A DNA stretch of 64,000 nucleotides from Sedimentisphaerales bacterium (GTDB taxonomy: Bacteria > Planctomycetota > Phycisphaerae > Sedimentisphaerales > Anaerobacaceae), in contig JAFGDN010000053.1 of the NCBI GenBank assembly GCA_016932095.1, positions 22,225 to 86,224 of the forward strand, read 5' to 3'. Under the pieces are notes generated by a model. It was given only the letters and a program-made list of their open reading frames with translations. It was not told where the DNA came from and ran no database searches. Shown piece by piece: positions 8,554 through 17,178 of this stretch (positions are counted from its first letter, which is position 1; every line of letters begins with the position of its first letter). A program made the translations under genes and the position numbers.

Positions 8554-9596
8554 GAACTTTTCCCTGCGTCACGGAGTGATTCGATATTCGCTTTCAACGG
8601 CCCAAGCTTCATCCTGCTGTTTAACGCGACTAATCGCCTTTCGATAACCTGCGGCTGGAAGGGATTTTGACGCTCGCTGATTCGTTTATTTAACTTGTCG
8701 GTGAACAATCTCAGTAAAAACGGGTCTTTTGTCAAACGTTCTACGGGAACTTTATTTTCATGATAAAGCCACTTCAATTCAGCATCTAAATTCTCGCTCC
8801 ATTTTCTTTCTCCCTCGCCCTCAATCGGATAACCTTCCGATTGTTCAAGCCGTTTGAGGGTTCCCTTAACATATTTCCTGGATATCTCAATACCGGTATA
8901 TTTGCGTTTCAATTTATGTGCGACTATCGCTGTCGTGCCTGAACCACTGAACGGGTCGAGCACCCAGTCGCCTTCATTGGAGCTTGCCCTTATTATCCGT
9001 GCGAGCAAACTCTCCGGCATCTGGCAGGGAAAGTTAATTCGCTCATCGAATGTTCCACATAGACGCGGGTATTCGTCCCATACGTCATCCGGTATTTTGC
9101 CCGCGGGGTTGGCGCGCTTGTCAGCGTAGATTTTCTGCCTGTCCGAGATAATCCTCACGATTTCGTCGTTGAAAGTGAAATGCTTTTCGTCATTGACGAA
9201 ATAGAAAATATGTGTATGGGCACGGGCGAATTTATTTTTTGTCTGCTGGCCGAAGGTGTAGTGCCAGATGAGCCAGTTACGCATAACTAATGTTAATTCT
9301 CTTGTGGCGATGATTTTCACATCTGCAGCGTAGTCGTCACCTATGGCTATATAAAACGAGCCGGCGGGTTTCAGCACTTTTTTACATGCACTCATCCACT
9401 CCCGCGTCCAGGCGACGTATTTTTCCCCTTCGACCTCATCGTTGTATTTGTCGTATTTGTACCCGATATTGAAAGGCGGGTCGGCGAATATCAAATCCGC
9501 GAACGGCTCGCGGATTTTACCCAGCAATTTCACGCAATCTCCGCAAATTATCTGGTTCGACAAGCTCACCATAAACCGGTTCTCAAATTCCTGCAT
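8550..9596 (-). CDS. Site-specific DNA methyltransferase (N4-cytosine / N6-adenine type), orphan
   Basis: Amino-methyltransferase of 348 residues. The catalytic motif DPPF (39-42) precedes the SAM-binding motif FSGSGTT (216-222), which is the beta-class order found in CcrM-like and many type II enzymes. A C-terminal region of about 90 residues after the catalytic core may be a target-recognition or dimerisation tail. No restriction endonuclease gene is adjacent, so it looks like an orphan enzyme for epigenetic marking. The start is uncertain: the first residues (up to MVSLSNQ, from 9572) are encoded by a dispersed repeat, and no Shine-Dalgarno is seen for either Met. It overlaps lnt by 4 bp. 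Confidence 0.88.
   Translation of the reverse strand: MQEFENRFMVSLSNQIICGDCVKLLGKIREPFADLIFADPPFNIGYKYDKYNDEVEGEKYVAWTREWMSACKKVLKPAGSFYIAIGDDYAADVKIIATRELTLVMRNWLIWHYTFGQQTKNKFARAHTHIFYFVNDEKHFTFNDEIVRIISDRQKIYADKRANPAGKIPDDVWDEYPRLCGTFDERINFPCQMPESLLARIIRASSNEGDWVLDPFSGSGTTAIVAHKLKRKYTGIEISRKYVKGTLKRLEQSEGYPIEGEGERKWSENLDAELKWLYHENKVPVERLTKDPFLLRLFTDKLNKRISERQNPFQPQVIERRLVALNSRMKLGPLKANIESLRDAGKSS
9554..9577 (-). repeat. TCGACAAGCTC-family dispersed repeat at the 5' end of the DNA methyltransferase gene
   Basis: GGTTCGACAAGCTCACC with flanking ATAAACC. The 11-base core recurs at 20708-20718 and, on the other strand, near 60189, each time inside a coding sequence. Confidence 0.6.
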
Positions 9597-9698
9597 AGCG
9601 GCATTTTATAAACTAAAAACCCAAAACTCAAAACTAAAAATTGATAACTCATTACTGCCGATATTATCGGCCCTTGAATGAAAATGTTTTGATTGATT

Positions 9699-9727
9699 TT
9701 GCATCCTGTCCGGTCGATTCATATTCT
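9699..9727 (+). promoter_or_regulatory. Candidate promoter of the pseudopilin cluster
   Basis: TTGCAT, a 17-bp spacer and TATTCT, followed about 30 bp later by GGAGG and the ATG at 9756. The upstream gap (9606-9650) consists of a reiterated AAAACTCAAAACTAAAA-type low-complexity repeat. Confidence 0.5.
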
Positions 9728-9755
9728 ATATGATAGTGGAACTGTCTGGAGGATT

Positions 9756-10223
9756 ATGCGCACAATAAAAACAAATCGATTCAGAAGGGGAATGACCCTC
9801 ATCGAAGTAATGCTGGCGGCATCGGTTATCATCATTGCTGCGCTTGGAACGCTCTGTTACGAGTACCTTTGCATCGACCACGTCCGCTTCGCAAGGGCGC
9901 AGATGACCGCCGCCCGAATAGCCCAGCTTTTGATTGAGGACTGGAAGAGCAACGGCGGCGATGACGACTACAGCCCCGAAGACCTCGATATGGGTTTTAC
10001 CCTGCCCCCTGAAGTCGGCCAGGGCGATTTTATGACCGTTGTTGACGGCCTGCCTCTTTACATAACTATGGACCAAAGCCAGGTTGACGAGGACGGTTTC
10101 ACGGGCGTTAAACTGAACAAGATAACCGTCAACATTCAATGGAGGAAGAATTTCAGCGCGGGCGCCGTTGCCGCCGACGACCCTTCTGTTACTTTCGATA
10201 CATACGTCAGACGAGACCAGTAA
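9756..10223 (+). CDS. Type II secretion / type IV pilus-like pseudopilin
   Basis: Protein of 155 residues with a class III prepilin leader: the basic stretch NRFRRG is cut before MTLIEVMLAA, and Glu5 of the mature protein is present, followed by a 20-residue hydrophobic helix. The remainder is a small soluble domain with acidic segments (SNGGDDDYSPEDLD). The chosen ATG at 9756 has GGAGG just upstream. An in-frame upstream start at 9693 would put 21 extra residues before the leader and would lie upstream of the promoter boxes. It is the first of three pilin-like genes and probably acts as a minor pseudopilin (GspI/PilV-like) in a secretion or pilus apparatus whose other parts are outside the window. 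Confidence 0.85.
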   Translation: MRTIKTNRFRRGMTLIEVMLAASVIIIAALGTLCYEYLCIDHVRFARAQMTAARIAQLLIEDWKSNGGDDDYSPEDLDMGFTLPPEVGQGDFMTVVDGLPLYITMDQSQVDEDGFTGVKLNKITVNIQWRKNFSAGAVAADDPSVTFDTYVRRDQ

Positions 10224-10224
10224 A

Positions 10225-10935
10225 ATGGCAAACAATAAAAACAATAAATCGAAAATCAGACGCGGACTCGTCCGCCATAGCTTTAGCAAAGGCGGATTCA
10301 CCCTCATCGAGATTGTAATAGCGATGAGCGCATCACTTGTCGTGGTTCTGTGCGCCGGCGTCCTTGTCCAGAACGGCCACCGAAGCTGGGCCAGGGCGTT
10401 CAATTACGCAAACTCAAAGGCACAGCTTGACGCCCTTGCCACTACAATCACATTCGGCTCTATGGGAAGAAAATCCAACAGATTGGATTATCGCCTTTAT
10501 ACTATCGAGTCAGGCAAGTTTATCCCCGCCGTTGCCTCGCCTGCAGGCCCCGACCTCGTTGTCAAAGGCGAGGCCGTAGAATTTCATTACTGGGACGCCG
10601 ACCTCAACAGCGCTTTTATGAACGTTGATATAAAGGGCACCGCTTACGCGATTTTCTACCTCGACGGCAAAAAGCTGATGCTCGACCTCGGCCCATTACC
10701 ACCGGGCGGAATTGACGCCGCAGGCAATAAACTCGAAGGCGCTTATGTTACCACGCTTACACTCGCGGAAAACGTGCAGGCCCTCGAATTCAGCCATACA
10801 ACTCGAAACACCGACAGCGACGGCAAGGGCTGCGTCCGTTTGAATATGACTATTCAGGACCCAAACGAAAACACCCCTACCACAGTTACGGCCGCGACGC
10901 TTATGCGCAATACCTGGGGACTTGGCGAGGAATAA
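10225..10935 (+). CDS. Pseudopilin, GspJ-like
   Basis: Protein of 236 residues. The leader peptide ends SFSKGG and is cut before FTLIEIVIAMSAS, giving a mature type IV pilin-like N-terminal helix with Glu5. The soluble part is larger than in the preceding pseudopilin, as in GspJ. The ATG at 10225 is one base after the stop of the previous gene, so the two are translationally linked. The upstream in-frame start at 10168 lies within the previous gene and is rejected. Confidence 0.82.
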   Translation: MANNKNNKSKIRRGLVRHSFSKGGFTLIEIVIAMSASLVVVLCAGVLVQNGHRSWARAFNYANSKAQLDALATTITFGSMGRKSNRLDYRLYTIESGKFIPAVASPAGPDLVVKGEAVEFHYWDADLNSAFMNVDIKGTAYAIFYLDGKKLMLDLGPLPPGGIDAAGNKLEGAYVTTLTLAENVQALEFSHTTRNTDSDGKGCVRLNMTIQDPNENTPTTVTAATLMRNTWGLGEE

Positions 10936-10941
10936 CGAACA

Positions 10942-12657
10942 ATGAACCGTGCAACAAGAACAAAAAAATGCAATGGATTTGCTCTTCCGCTTGTAATTAT
11001 TGTAGTCATCATTCTGGCGGCCCTTGCCACCGGACTTCTGTTCGCAAGTTACCTCGTGCGAGTCCAAGCCGTTAAGGCAAAGTGTGAAACCGAGGCGATG
11101 CTCGCCGCTGAGGCCGGCTTCGAGAAGGGAATCTTCTGGATGACACGGCAGAAAGACATCCTCGGCGCTCTCCAGAGCGGCGCAAATGAGGGAACCATCG
11201 ATTTTGACGGCAGCTCCTGCGAATATATCGTCGATTTTGACGATTTCATCGGCGCTCAGCCCGTTTTTAGAATCATCTCCACCGGCACAAGCGGCGTCTC
11301 AAAGAGAGTCGTGGACGTCCAGGTCATTCAGGAAATCACCGGCTGGGTTATGGGCAAGTGTCGTATCCCGACTGGTCCGACTTCCACCGGGCAAGTCAAC
11401 TTCGCCAGCGGCGAAATCCTCGATATCCCCATTCACATCAATAACCTTAATGATACGCCGGACGAACGAGATATATATATTTCCGGCAGCCCTCGCTTTC
11501 TGCAGAAAGTTGAAATGGGCGAATCGAGAAGAACCGCCGGCAACTTCGACAAGTACAGCACCATTATGTCGTTCTTTGAAGAAGCCATCTATTTTGACCA
11601 GCCAAACGTTCGAATCACCGACGAGGACTCCGTTACCAGCAAAGTCAATCGCTTCCGAGACAGCACCGACCCCGCCTTCCGATTTACACCCGAAGGTAAT
11701 GCACAGGTTTCCAACCCGCAAAGAGCAGTTCAGCTCGAGTTTTATGTTCAGGACGGCATCGGAAAAGTCCGCATCACCAATAACTGCACCGTCCTGGGGT
11801 ATCAACGCAACACGACGCATGATTACAAAATCAAACCTGGCTCAAACCCGCAAACGTATCAGACATATTATGTTTACGCTTATCATTATGCCCCGTCAAA
11901 CCAGGCCCCTGTAACCGTTAACATCGAGGATACTTACGTAACGCAGACATTCGGCACCAAGCAAAGCGACCCAGGCGGTCAAATCTTCGTCGATGGCAAC
12001 GTCATCATCGGCTCTGAACTATACGACCAGATGACCGTAAAGGGCACAATGACCGTCGTCGCAACGGGAAATATCTGGATTGGCGATTCTATTGTCGTTG
12101 ACGGCCCGCGCGACGCAACAACTCAACTGCCTAAAGATGAAAATCCGAACATCCTCGGCCTCATCGCACAGGGCGTCGTCAAAGTCGTTGACCCCGGCTT
12201 CTCAGCTTATTCATCGGGACTGTCAAACTATTACCCCGGCCAGGCCCCAGCCTCCGTTCCCGATAAGCAGTACCCCTCTTTGCCGGCGTATAATCATAGT
12301 TATAAACCCATTGGCAACGGCTCCGGCACAAACCGCGTGCTGCCTCGCTCCGTGATAGTTGAAGCCGCTGTTACTGTCGGCGGCGGCGGCTGGGGAGCTG
12401 AAAACGTCGCAAAGGGCAGCAGTTACGGCGGCAGAAAAGAAAACTCGACGACCTACAAACAGGACTTCCTGATTCTGAGGGGGACCATTTCAGAAAGTAT
12501 CAGGGGCGTTGTCGGTATCGTTAATTCTGATGGTTTCATCAAGCAGTATTACCTCGACAGGCGTTTGCTCACGGGAATTCTGCCCGGCGACCTCTGGTTC
12601 GGCGGCAAATACGTCCCGGCGCCCGCCGGCTGGCACGACTACCGCCCCGAAGAATAA
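10942..12657 (+). CDS. PilX/GspK-like pilus assembly protein
   Basis: Protein of 571 residues beginning with a basic leader and a long hydrophobic helix (NGFALPLVIIVVIILAALATG), then an EAMLAAEAGFEKG segment typical of PilX/GspK-like minor pilins, which lack the canonical Glu5 (here the helix starts FALPL). The large C-terminal part is beta-rich and contains glycine-rich stretches (VTVGGGGWGAENVAKG) and surface-protein-like repeats. It follows the two pseudopilins with a 6-bp gap, suggesting one operon encoding the tip complex of a secretion pseudopilus. The specific role is inference. Confidence 0.75.
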   Translation: MNRATRTKKCNGFALPLVIIVVIILAALATGLLFASYLVRVQAVKAKCETEAMLAAEAGFEKGIFWMTRQKDILGALQSGANEGTIDFDGSSCEYIVDFDDFIGAQPVFRIISTGTSGVSKRVVDVQVIQEITGWVMGKCRIPTGPTSTGQVNFASGEILDIPIHINNLNDTPDERDIYISGSPRFLQKVEMGESRRTAGNFDKYSTIMSFFEEAIYFDQPNVRITDEDSVTSKVNRFRDSTDPAFRFTPEGNAQVSNPQRAVQLEFYVQDGIGKVRITNNCTVLGYQRNTTHDYKIKPGSNPQTYQTYYVYAYHYAPSNQAPVTVNIEDTYVTQTFGTKQSDPGGQIFVDGNVIIGSELYDQMTVKGTMTVVATGNIWIGDSIVVDGPRDATTQLPKDENPNILGLIAQGVVKVVDPGFSAYSSGLSNYYPGQAPASVPDKQYPSLPAYNHSYKPIGNGSGTNRVLPRSVIVEAAVTVGGGGWGAENVAKGSSYGGRKENSTTYKQDFLILRGTISESIRGVVGIVNSDGFIKQYYLDRRLLTGILPGDLWFGGKYVPAPAGWHDYRPEE

Positions 12658-12725
12658 ACTTTCAGACCTTCCAACGCTTCGCCAAAAAGCACTCCTGAGT
12701 ATTCTCATTTAATTGCAGGGCAGGG

Positions 12726-12753
12726 TTTACCACGCCTCCGTTGCCGTTATAAT
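12726..12753 (+). promoter_or_regulatory. Candidate promoter for rluB-type gene (leaderless transcript)
   Basis: TTTACC, a 16-bp spacer and TATAAT. The predicted transcription start (about 12760) coincides with the GTG start codon at 12761. Confidence 0.5.
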
Positions 12754-12760
12754 ATGGATT

Positions 12761-13492
12761 GTGACGACAGAGCGATTACAAAAAATCTTGGCGGCGGCCG
12801 GTATTGCTTCCAGGCGAAAATGCGAGGAGCTTATCCTCGAAGGAATGGTTCGCGTCAACGGCAAAGTCATTGACACACTGCCCGCCTTTGTGAATCCCGA
12901 TAAGGACGTAATCAACGTCGGCCAAAGACGGCTCAGACCACAGCCCAAAGTTTACTTCCTGCTCAATAAACCCAAAGGCGTGATTTGCACAAATTTCGAC
13001 CCGCAGCACAGAACAAAAGCAATCGACCTCGTCCCGACCCGGCAACGAATCTTCTGTGTCGGCCGGCTTGATATCGACACCACGGGCCTGATTATCCTAA
13101 CCAACGATAGCGAACTCGCCAATCGCCTGACCCACCCCAAATACGGCATAACCAGGACCTATATCGCCGAGGTCAAAGGCCGAATCGAAGGCCCACAGGC
13201 GGAAAAACTCAAACACGGCGTCTGGCTGGCTGAAGGCAAATCCTCCAAATCCGCCGTCAAAATCCTCAAACGCGGCTACGAAAACTCACTTATCGAGGTT
13301 ACGATTACTGAAGCCCTTAACCGCGAGGTTCGCCGAATGTTAGCCAAAGTCGGCCTGCCAGTCAAATCTCTCAAACGCATTCGCATAGGCAAAATCGACG
13401 CCCGCGGCCTCGGAATCGGCAAATTCCGACCCCTCTATCCATCCGAAGTCGCCTATCTTAAAAAATCTGCCGCCGGAAGCACAAAAGGTTAA
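12761..13492 (+). CDS. rluB: Ribosomal large-subunit pseudouridine synthase, RluB/RsuA family
   Basis: Cytoplasmic rRNA-modifying enzyme that isomerises a uridine in 23S rRNA. An S4 RNA-binding domain at the N-terminus (ERLQKILAAAGIASRRKCEELI) is followed by the catalytic domain with the family motif GRLDIDTTGLIILTND containing the catalytic Asp, and later EALNREVRRML. The 243-residue length is normal. The GTG at 12761 is chosen because the S4 domain starts immediately after it and because a TATAAT box ends eight bases upstream, which excludes the longer start at 12713. RluB versus RluE/F or RsuA cannot be settled from sequence alone. Confidence 0.88.
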   Translation: MTTERLQKILAAAGIASRRKCEELILEGMVRVNGKVIDTLPAFVNPDKDVINVGQRRLRPQPKVYFLLNKPKGVICTNFDPQHRTKAIDLVPTRQRIFCVGRLDIDTTGLIILTNDSELANRLTHPKYGITRTYIAEVKGRIEGPQAEKLKHGVWLAEGKSSKSAVKILKRGYENSLIEVTITEALNREVRRMLAKVGLPVKSLKRIRIGKIDARGLGIGKFRPLYPSEVAYLKKSAAGSTKG

Positions 13493-13571
13493 AAAAAACG
13501 TATTGGAACACAGCGAGCAAATTGAAATCATCGCTATGCCACGTCGATTATAGGACTCTGATAAAAACGCC

Positions 13572-13600
13572 TTGCATTTGAACAGCAAAACGTGTATAAT
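13572..13600 (+). promoter_or_regulatory. Strong sigma70-type promoter for the membrane HTH gene
   Basis: TTGCAT, a 17-bp spacer and a perfect TATAAT. Transcription would start near 13607, leaving a leader of about 54 nt. An 11-codon open frame (13623-13658, MTYKNYSSGNV) ends two bases before the main ATG and could be a leader peptide or chance. Confidence 0.6.
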
Positions 13601-13660
13601 AAATTAACGAAGAAAAAGAAAAATGACGTATAAAAATTACTCTTCGGGGAACGTGTAATT

Positions 13661-14719
13661 ATGGCCGGTATGTTCTATTCATCAAAAGAGGTTAGTGAAA
13701 AATTAGGTAAAAGCGAAGCAGACATTCGGGAACTTGTTAAGCTGGGCCGTTTACGTGAATTTCGCGATGGGCCGAACCTGCTTTTCAAGGTTGATGAAGT
13801 CAACGCCCTGATGAGCGACACAAGCGCAATGGGTATTAAAAAGGAGGAAGAACAGCCCGCCGAGCAAGCGGCGCAAACCGAGGCCGAGGCGGAAGAAATT
13901 CTGCTTGCACCTGAGACGCCCGAAAAGCCGGCAGGCGAGGAGATTCAGCTAACCGACGCCGACACCCAGATTGTCGAGGAAGGTATAAAGGTATTGGGCG
14001 AAACCGACACCGTATCATCGTTGAAGGAAAGCGGCGATGAGACCTTCGGACTGGGAGATACGAAATCCGCAACGCCGGCGTCGCCCGCCAAAGAGGCGTC
14101 ACTCGAAGAAATTGAAAAAGACGTCAGTTTGGACACATTCGGCTCCGGCTCAGGCCTTCTCGACCTGTCACTACAGGCCGACGATACGTCGCTGGGCGGG
14201 ATTTTAGACGAGATTTACACAACCGGAGCGGACGGCAAGCCCGCCGAGGTCGCCAAAGAAGCCACGGGAGCGGCGCCGTCAACGGAAGATTCTGCGTTGG
14301 AAGTCGCCGCAGAAGCCGACCAGTTGCTTTCAGAAGCACAATTCCCTGAGACACCGGTTGCGCCGGCAATGTCACCGGCTGTAATGGCCCAGGCATACGC
14401 CGAGGTCCCCCCTGACTCGTTAAGCAACGCACTGGGCGTTATGCTTATCATACCGCTGCTGGCCGTCATTTATACGGCGATAGTAACCCTGGCTGCCTTC
14501 AGTGAAAACGGTATGCCATCGATGCTTTCAATTGTTAAGAGCGTTCAGGGCTTTATCTGGTATATCGCCATCGGTATGGCCGTCGCGTCAGGCGCGATAG
14601 TCGGCGTAGGAGCAATGATGGGCGGCGAGAAAAAACCCAAGGCCCCCAAAGCACCTAAACCGCCCAAAGTCAAAAAACAAAAACCGCCAAAACCGGTGAA
14701 AGAGAAAAAGAGCAAATAA
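13661..14719 (+). CDS. Membrane-tethered helix-turn-helix (MerR/excisionase-like) protein
   Basis: Protein of 352 residues with an unusual layout. An N-terminal MerR/excisionase-type DNA-binding domain (residues 4-52, SSKEVSEKLGKSEADIRELV) is followed by a long acidic, Glu/Ala-rich linker (about 55-255), two transmembrane helices (about 258-283 and 295-318) and a strongly basic Lys/Pro tail (320-352, repeated KxPKxPK). The N-terminus can bind DNA while the protein sits in the membrane, so it may be a membrane-bound regulator or a chromosome anchor. Which side the basic tail faces depends on whether both helices span. A strong promoter lies upstream. Planctomycete genomes carry similar proteins of unknown function. 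Confidence 0.85.
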   Translation: MAGMFYSSKEVSEKLGKSEADIRELVKLGRLREFRDGPNLLFKVDEVNALMSDTSAMGIKKEEEQPAEQAAQTEAEAEEILLAPETPEKPAGEEIQLTDADTQIVEEGIKVLGETDTVSSLKESGDETFGLGDTKSATPASPAKEASLEEIEKDVSLDTFGSGSGLLDLSLQADDTSLGGILDEIYTTGADGKPAEVAKEATGAAPSTEDSALEVAAEADQLLSEAQFPETPVAPAMSPAVMAQAYAEVPPDSLSNALGVMLIIPLLAVIYTAIVTLAAFSENGMPSMLSIVKSVQGFIWYIAIGMAVASGAIVGVGAMMGGEKKPKAPKAPKPPKVKKQKPPKPVKEKKSK

Positions 14720-15075
14720 AAAACCAACCAAAGACGTAAGGATTATTCTCTTACACAAAATTCGGCAACCTCTCTCCAAAGTAGTCCATTGAAGGAAAAG
14801 GGCCTTCATTTGCGCACTTAATTCCCCTGCTATGGGTGCAACTCTAATTTGTAGATGGTTGACTATATCGCCGAACAGTTGTTCCTGAACTGCCGATTGA
14901 CAGTTTACACAACCGATACTCGTCCCGTGAGATAGCATATCCACGAAACTATCTGCCATTTTTAATATTTTATCTTATGGGACGAGCCGCATAACCGCAA
15001 CTTTTCAACACACCCCGCCGAAGTTAGCCAAAAACTCGAATCGCACCCCATTATTTCTTTATTCAAAAAACAGCG
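14720..15075 (+). other. Intergenic region, no gene supported
   Basis: About 355 bp between the HTH gene and the dxs promoter. A minus-strand frame (from 14959) runs through it into the end of the HTH gene, but it lacks a ribosome-binding site and recognisable similarity, and its second half is a shadow of the basic tail. No hairpin or repeat was obvious. Confidence 0.4.
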
Positions 15076-15104
15076 TTGAAGTATGGCAGGCGTACGTATA
15101 TAAT
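15076..15104 (+). promoter_or_regulatory. Candidate promoter for dxs
   Basis: TTGAAG, a 17-bp spacer and TATAAT. The boxes overlap the longest possible reading frame of dxs, so the real start codon must lie downstream. Confidence 0.6.
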
Positions 15105-15138
15105 AACGGGTTCATGCGATTTGAGGTCTAAATTCAAG

Positions 15139-17169
15139 ATGCAGAGAGTAAATTCAGGGAAGCAAACAAGAGGCACCGGTAAAGTTAAGCCGGTCCCTGC
15201 CCCTTCACCCCCCGAGAGACCAGGTATCGAGCAAGGCGTTCCCGACAAGGTTGGGGCAGTCAGGGATGAATGGGCAGGCATGGCTCTACTTGCGGGGGTA
15301 AATGGGCCAGGGGATTTAAAAGCCCTATCGACAGCTCAATTAAAGCAATTGGCGGATGAGATACGCCGGCTTATTCTGGAGACGGTCAGCGAGACGGGCG
15401 GACATCTTGCGAGCAACCTCGGGGTGGTCGAATTGACGCTTGCATTGCACTACGTGTTTGACTTCGGGCAGGATAAGCTTCTCTGGGACGTTGGTCATCA
15501 ATGTTACGCTCATAAAATAATCACGGGCAGGAAGGAGCAATTCCGAAATCTGCGTCATACCGGCGGGATAAGCGGTTTCCCGAATCCCGAGGAAAGCCAG
15601 TACGACCAGTTTGTCGTAGGGCACGCGGGGACGTCTATCGGGACGGCCATAGGGATGGCGCTTGGCAGAGCTAAGCAGGGAAAACGCGAAAAGATTGTAG
15701 CTCTGGTCGGCGACGCGAGCATTGTCAACGGGACAAGCTTCGAGGCGCTTAATAATCTCGGGCTGGTAAAAAGACAGCTTTTGATTGTGCTCAACGACAA
15801 CTCAATGGCGATAGACCCCACCCAGGGCGCGGTCGCCAAATACCTTTCGAAGATTCGACTCAGCCAGACATACGAGGATTTGCGCAGGACCACGAACGAT
15901 ATTCTTTTACACGTGCCGTTTGTGGGCAAGACCGTCGAGGAAGCAATAGAGAAAATAAAGAAGAGCATTCGTATGGTTTTACCCGCCAGCCAGTTGTTCG
16001 AGAGTTTGAATATACCCTATTTCGGGCCCGTTGACGGGCACGATATCGGCTCGCTTATACAGTTATTTGGCGCGTTAAAGCAGGTTGAGCATCCCGTTAT
16101 TCTTCACTGTCATACGAAAAAAGGGATGGGTTTTAAGCCGGCGGACAGCTTGCCGAGCAAATACCATTCGACGGGGCCGTTCAAAATAAACGGCGAGACA
16201 ACAGAGGGGCATGTTGAAAGCGACAGAAAGAGCTTTACGGATGTGTTCGGCGAGGAACTGACGAATTTGGCCGAGAAAGACAAGAGGATTATCGCGATAA
16301 CCAGCGCGATGTGCGACGGGACGGGCCTGATGGAATTTCGCAAGCGGTTCAGCGACCGGTTTTACGACGTCGGGATAGCGGAAAGCGCGGCGGTTGAGAT
16401 AGCAGCCGGAATGGCAAAAAGCGGGCTGCGCCCGGTGGTCTGTATTTACTCGACTTTTCTGCAGAGGAGTTTTGACCAGATATTTCAGGAGGTATCTTTG
16501 CAGAATCTGCCGGTGATATTTTGCATTGACCGGGCAGGGGTGGTTGGCGCCGATGGGCCGACGCATCACGGGCTGATGGACATCGGTTTTTTGCGTATGA
16601 TGCCCAATCTGGTGCTTGTAGCGCCGGCGGATGCGGTTGAAATGAAGGGTGCGCTGGAATTCGCCATAAGCGTGGAGCGGCCTGTTTGTATAAGGTATCC
16701 GAAAGACATAATCACGGGCATCCGGGTTACGGAGGCAACCGCGGAGCCATTTGAGTTAGGCAAGTGTGTAACAACCAGGAGCAGTCAAAACGCCCGCGCG
16801 ACGATAGTCAGTTACGGCAGTGTTCTCGCAGAGGCGATGACCGCGGCGAAGAAGCTGGCGGAAGAGGGATTTGAAGTTGACGTAATAAACGGACGGTTCG
16901 CAGCGCCCGTTGACGGGAAGATAGTGCAACTTCTGGAATCCGGCAAGCCGGTGATTACGGTTGAAGACCATGGAAATTCATGCGGGTTCGGCTCGGCCAT
17001 TCTGGAAGCAGCAGGACAGCGAACGAGAGGTTTTGAAAGCAGCGGAAAAGTGCGCATACTGGGGGTACCGAGACGGTTTATAAGACACAATTCGCGGGTC
17101 AGCCAGCTTATGGAGACGGGAATAAATGCCGATAAAATAACGGAAGCGGTGAAACAAATGCTTACGTGA
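15139..17169 (+). CDS. dxs: 1-deoxy-D-xylulose-5-phosphate synthase
   Basis: Thiamine-diphosphate enzyme that condenses pyruvate and glyceraldehyde 3-phosphate, the first step of the MEP isoprenoid pathway. Family motifs include GGHLASNLGVVELTLALHYVF, WDVGHQCYAHKI, GGISGFPNPEES, PVDGHD and VGADGPTHHG. Two thiamine-site motifs differ from textbook Dxs: GDGA..G is GDASIVNG and GIAEQHA is GIAESAA, although the catalytic Glu remains. The start at 15139 is the first ATG after the predicted transcription start. It leaves a proline-rich 47-residue extension, and ATG 15280 (MALLAGVNGPGDLKAL) is a credible shorter start. nadK follows after 9 bp, so the two are probably co-transcribed. Confidence 0.93.
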   Translation: MQRVNSGKQTRGTGKVKPVPAPSPPERPGIEQGVPDKVGAVRDEWAGMALLAGVNGPGDLKALSTAQLKQLADEIRRLILETVSETGGHLASNLGVVELTLALHYVFDFGQDKLLWDVGHQCYAHKIITGRKEQFRNLRHTGGISGFPNPEESQYDQFVVGHAGTSIGTAIGMALGRAKQGKREKIVALVGDASIVNGTSFEALNNLGLVKRQLLIVLNDNSMAIDPTQGAVAKYLSKIRLSQTYEDLRRTTNDILLHVPFVGKTVEEAIEKIKKSIRMVLPASQLFESLNIPYFGPVDGHDIGSLIQLFGALKQVEHPVILHCHTKKGMGFKPADSLPSKYHSTGPFKINGETTEGHVESDRKSFTDVFGEELTNLAEKDKRIIAITSAMCDGTGLMEFRKRFSDRFYDVGIAESAAVEIAAGMAKSGLRPVVCIYSTFLQRSFDQIFQEVSLQNLPVIFCIDRAGVVGADGPTHHGLMDIGFLRMMPNLVLVAPADAVEMKGALEFAISVERPVCIRYPKDIITGIRVTEATAEPFELGKCVTTRSSQNARATIVSYGSVLAEAMTAAKKLAEEGFEVDVINGRFAAPVDGKIVQLLESGKPVITVEDHGNSCGFGSAILEAAGQRTRGFESSGKVRILGVPRRFIRHNSRVSQLMETGINADKITEAVKQMLT

Positions 17170-17178
17170 AAAGGGTTT

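Noticed and set aside
11299..11820. Minus-strand frame of 173 codons in the PilX-like gene
   Set aside because: Shadow of the plus-strand pseudopilus gene without ribosome site or motif.
14588..14959. Minus-strand frame of 123 codons between the HTH gene and dxs
   Set aside because: No ribosome-binding site or recognisable family, and half of it is the complement of the HTH protein's Lys/Pro tail.
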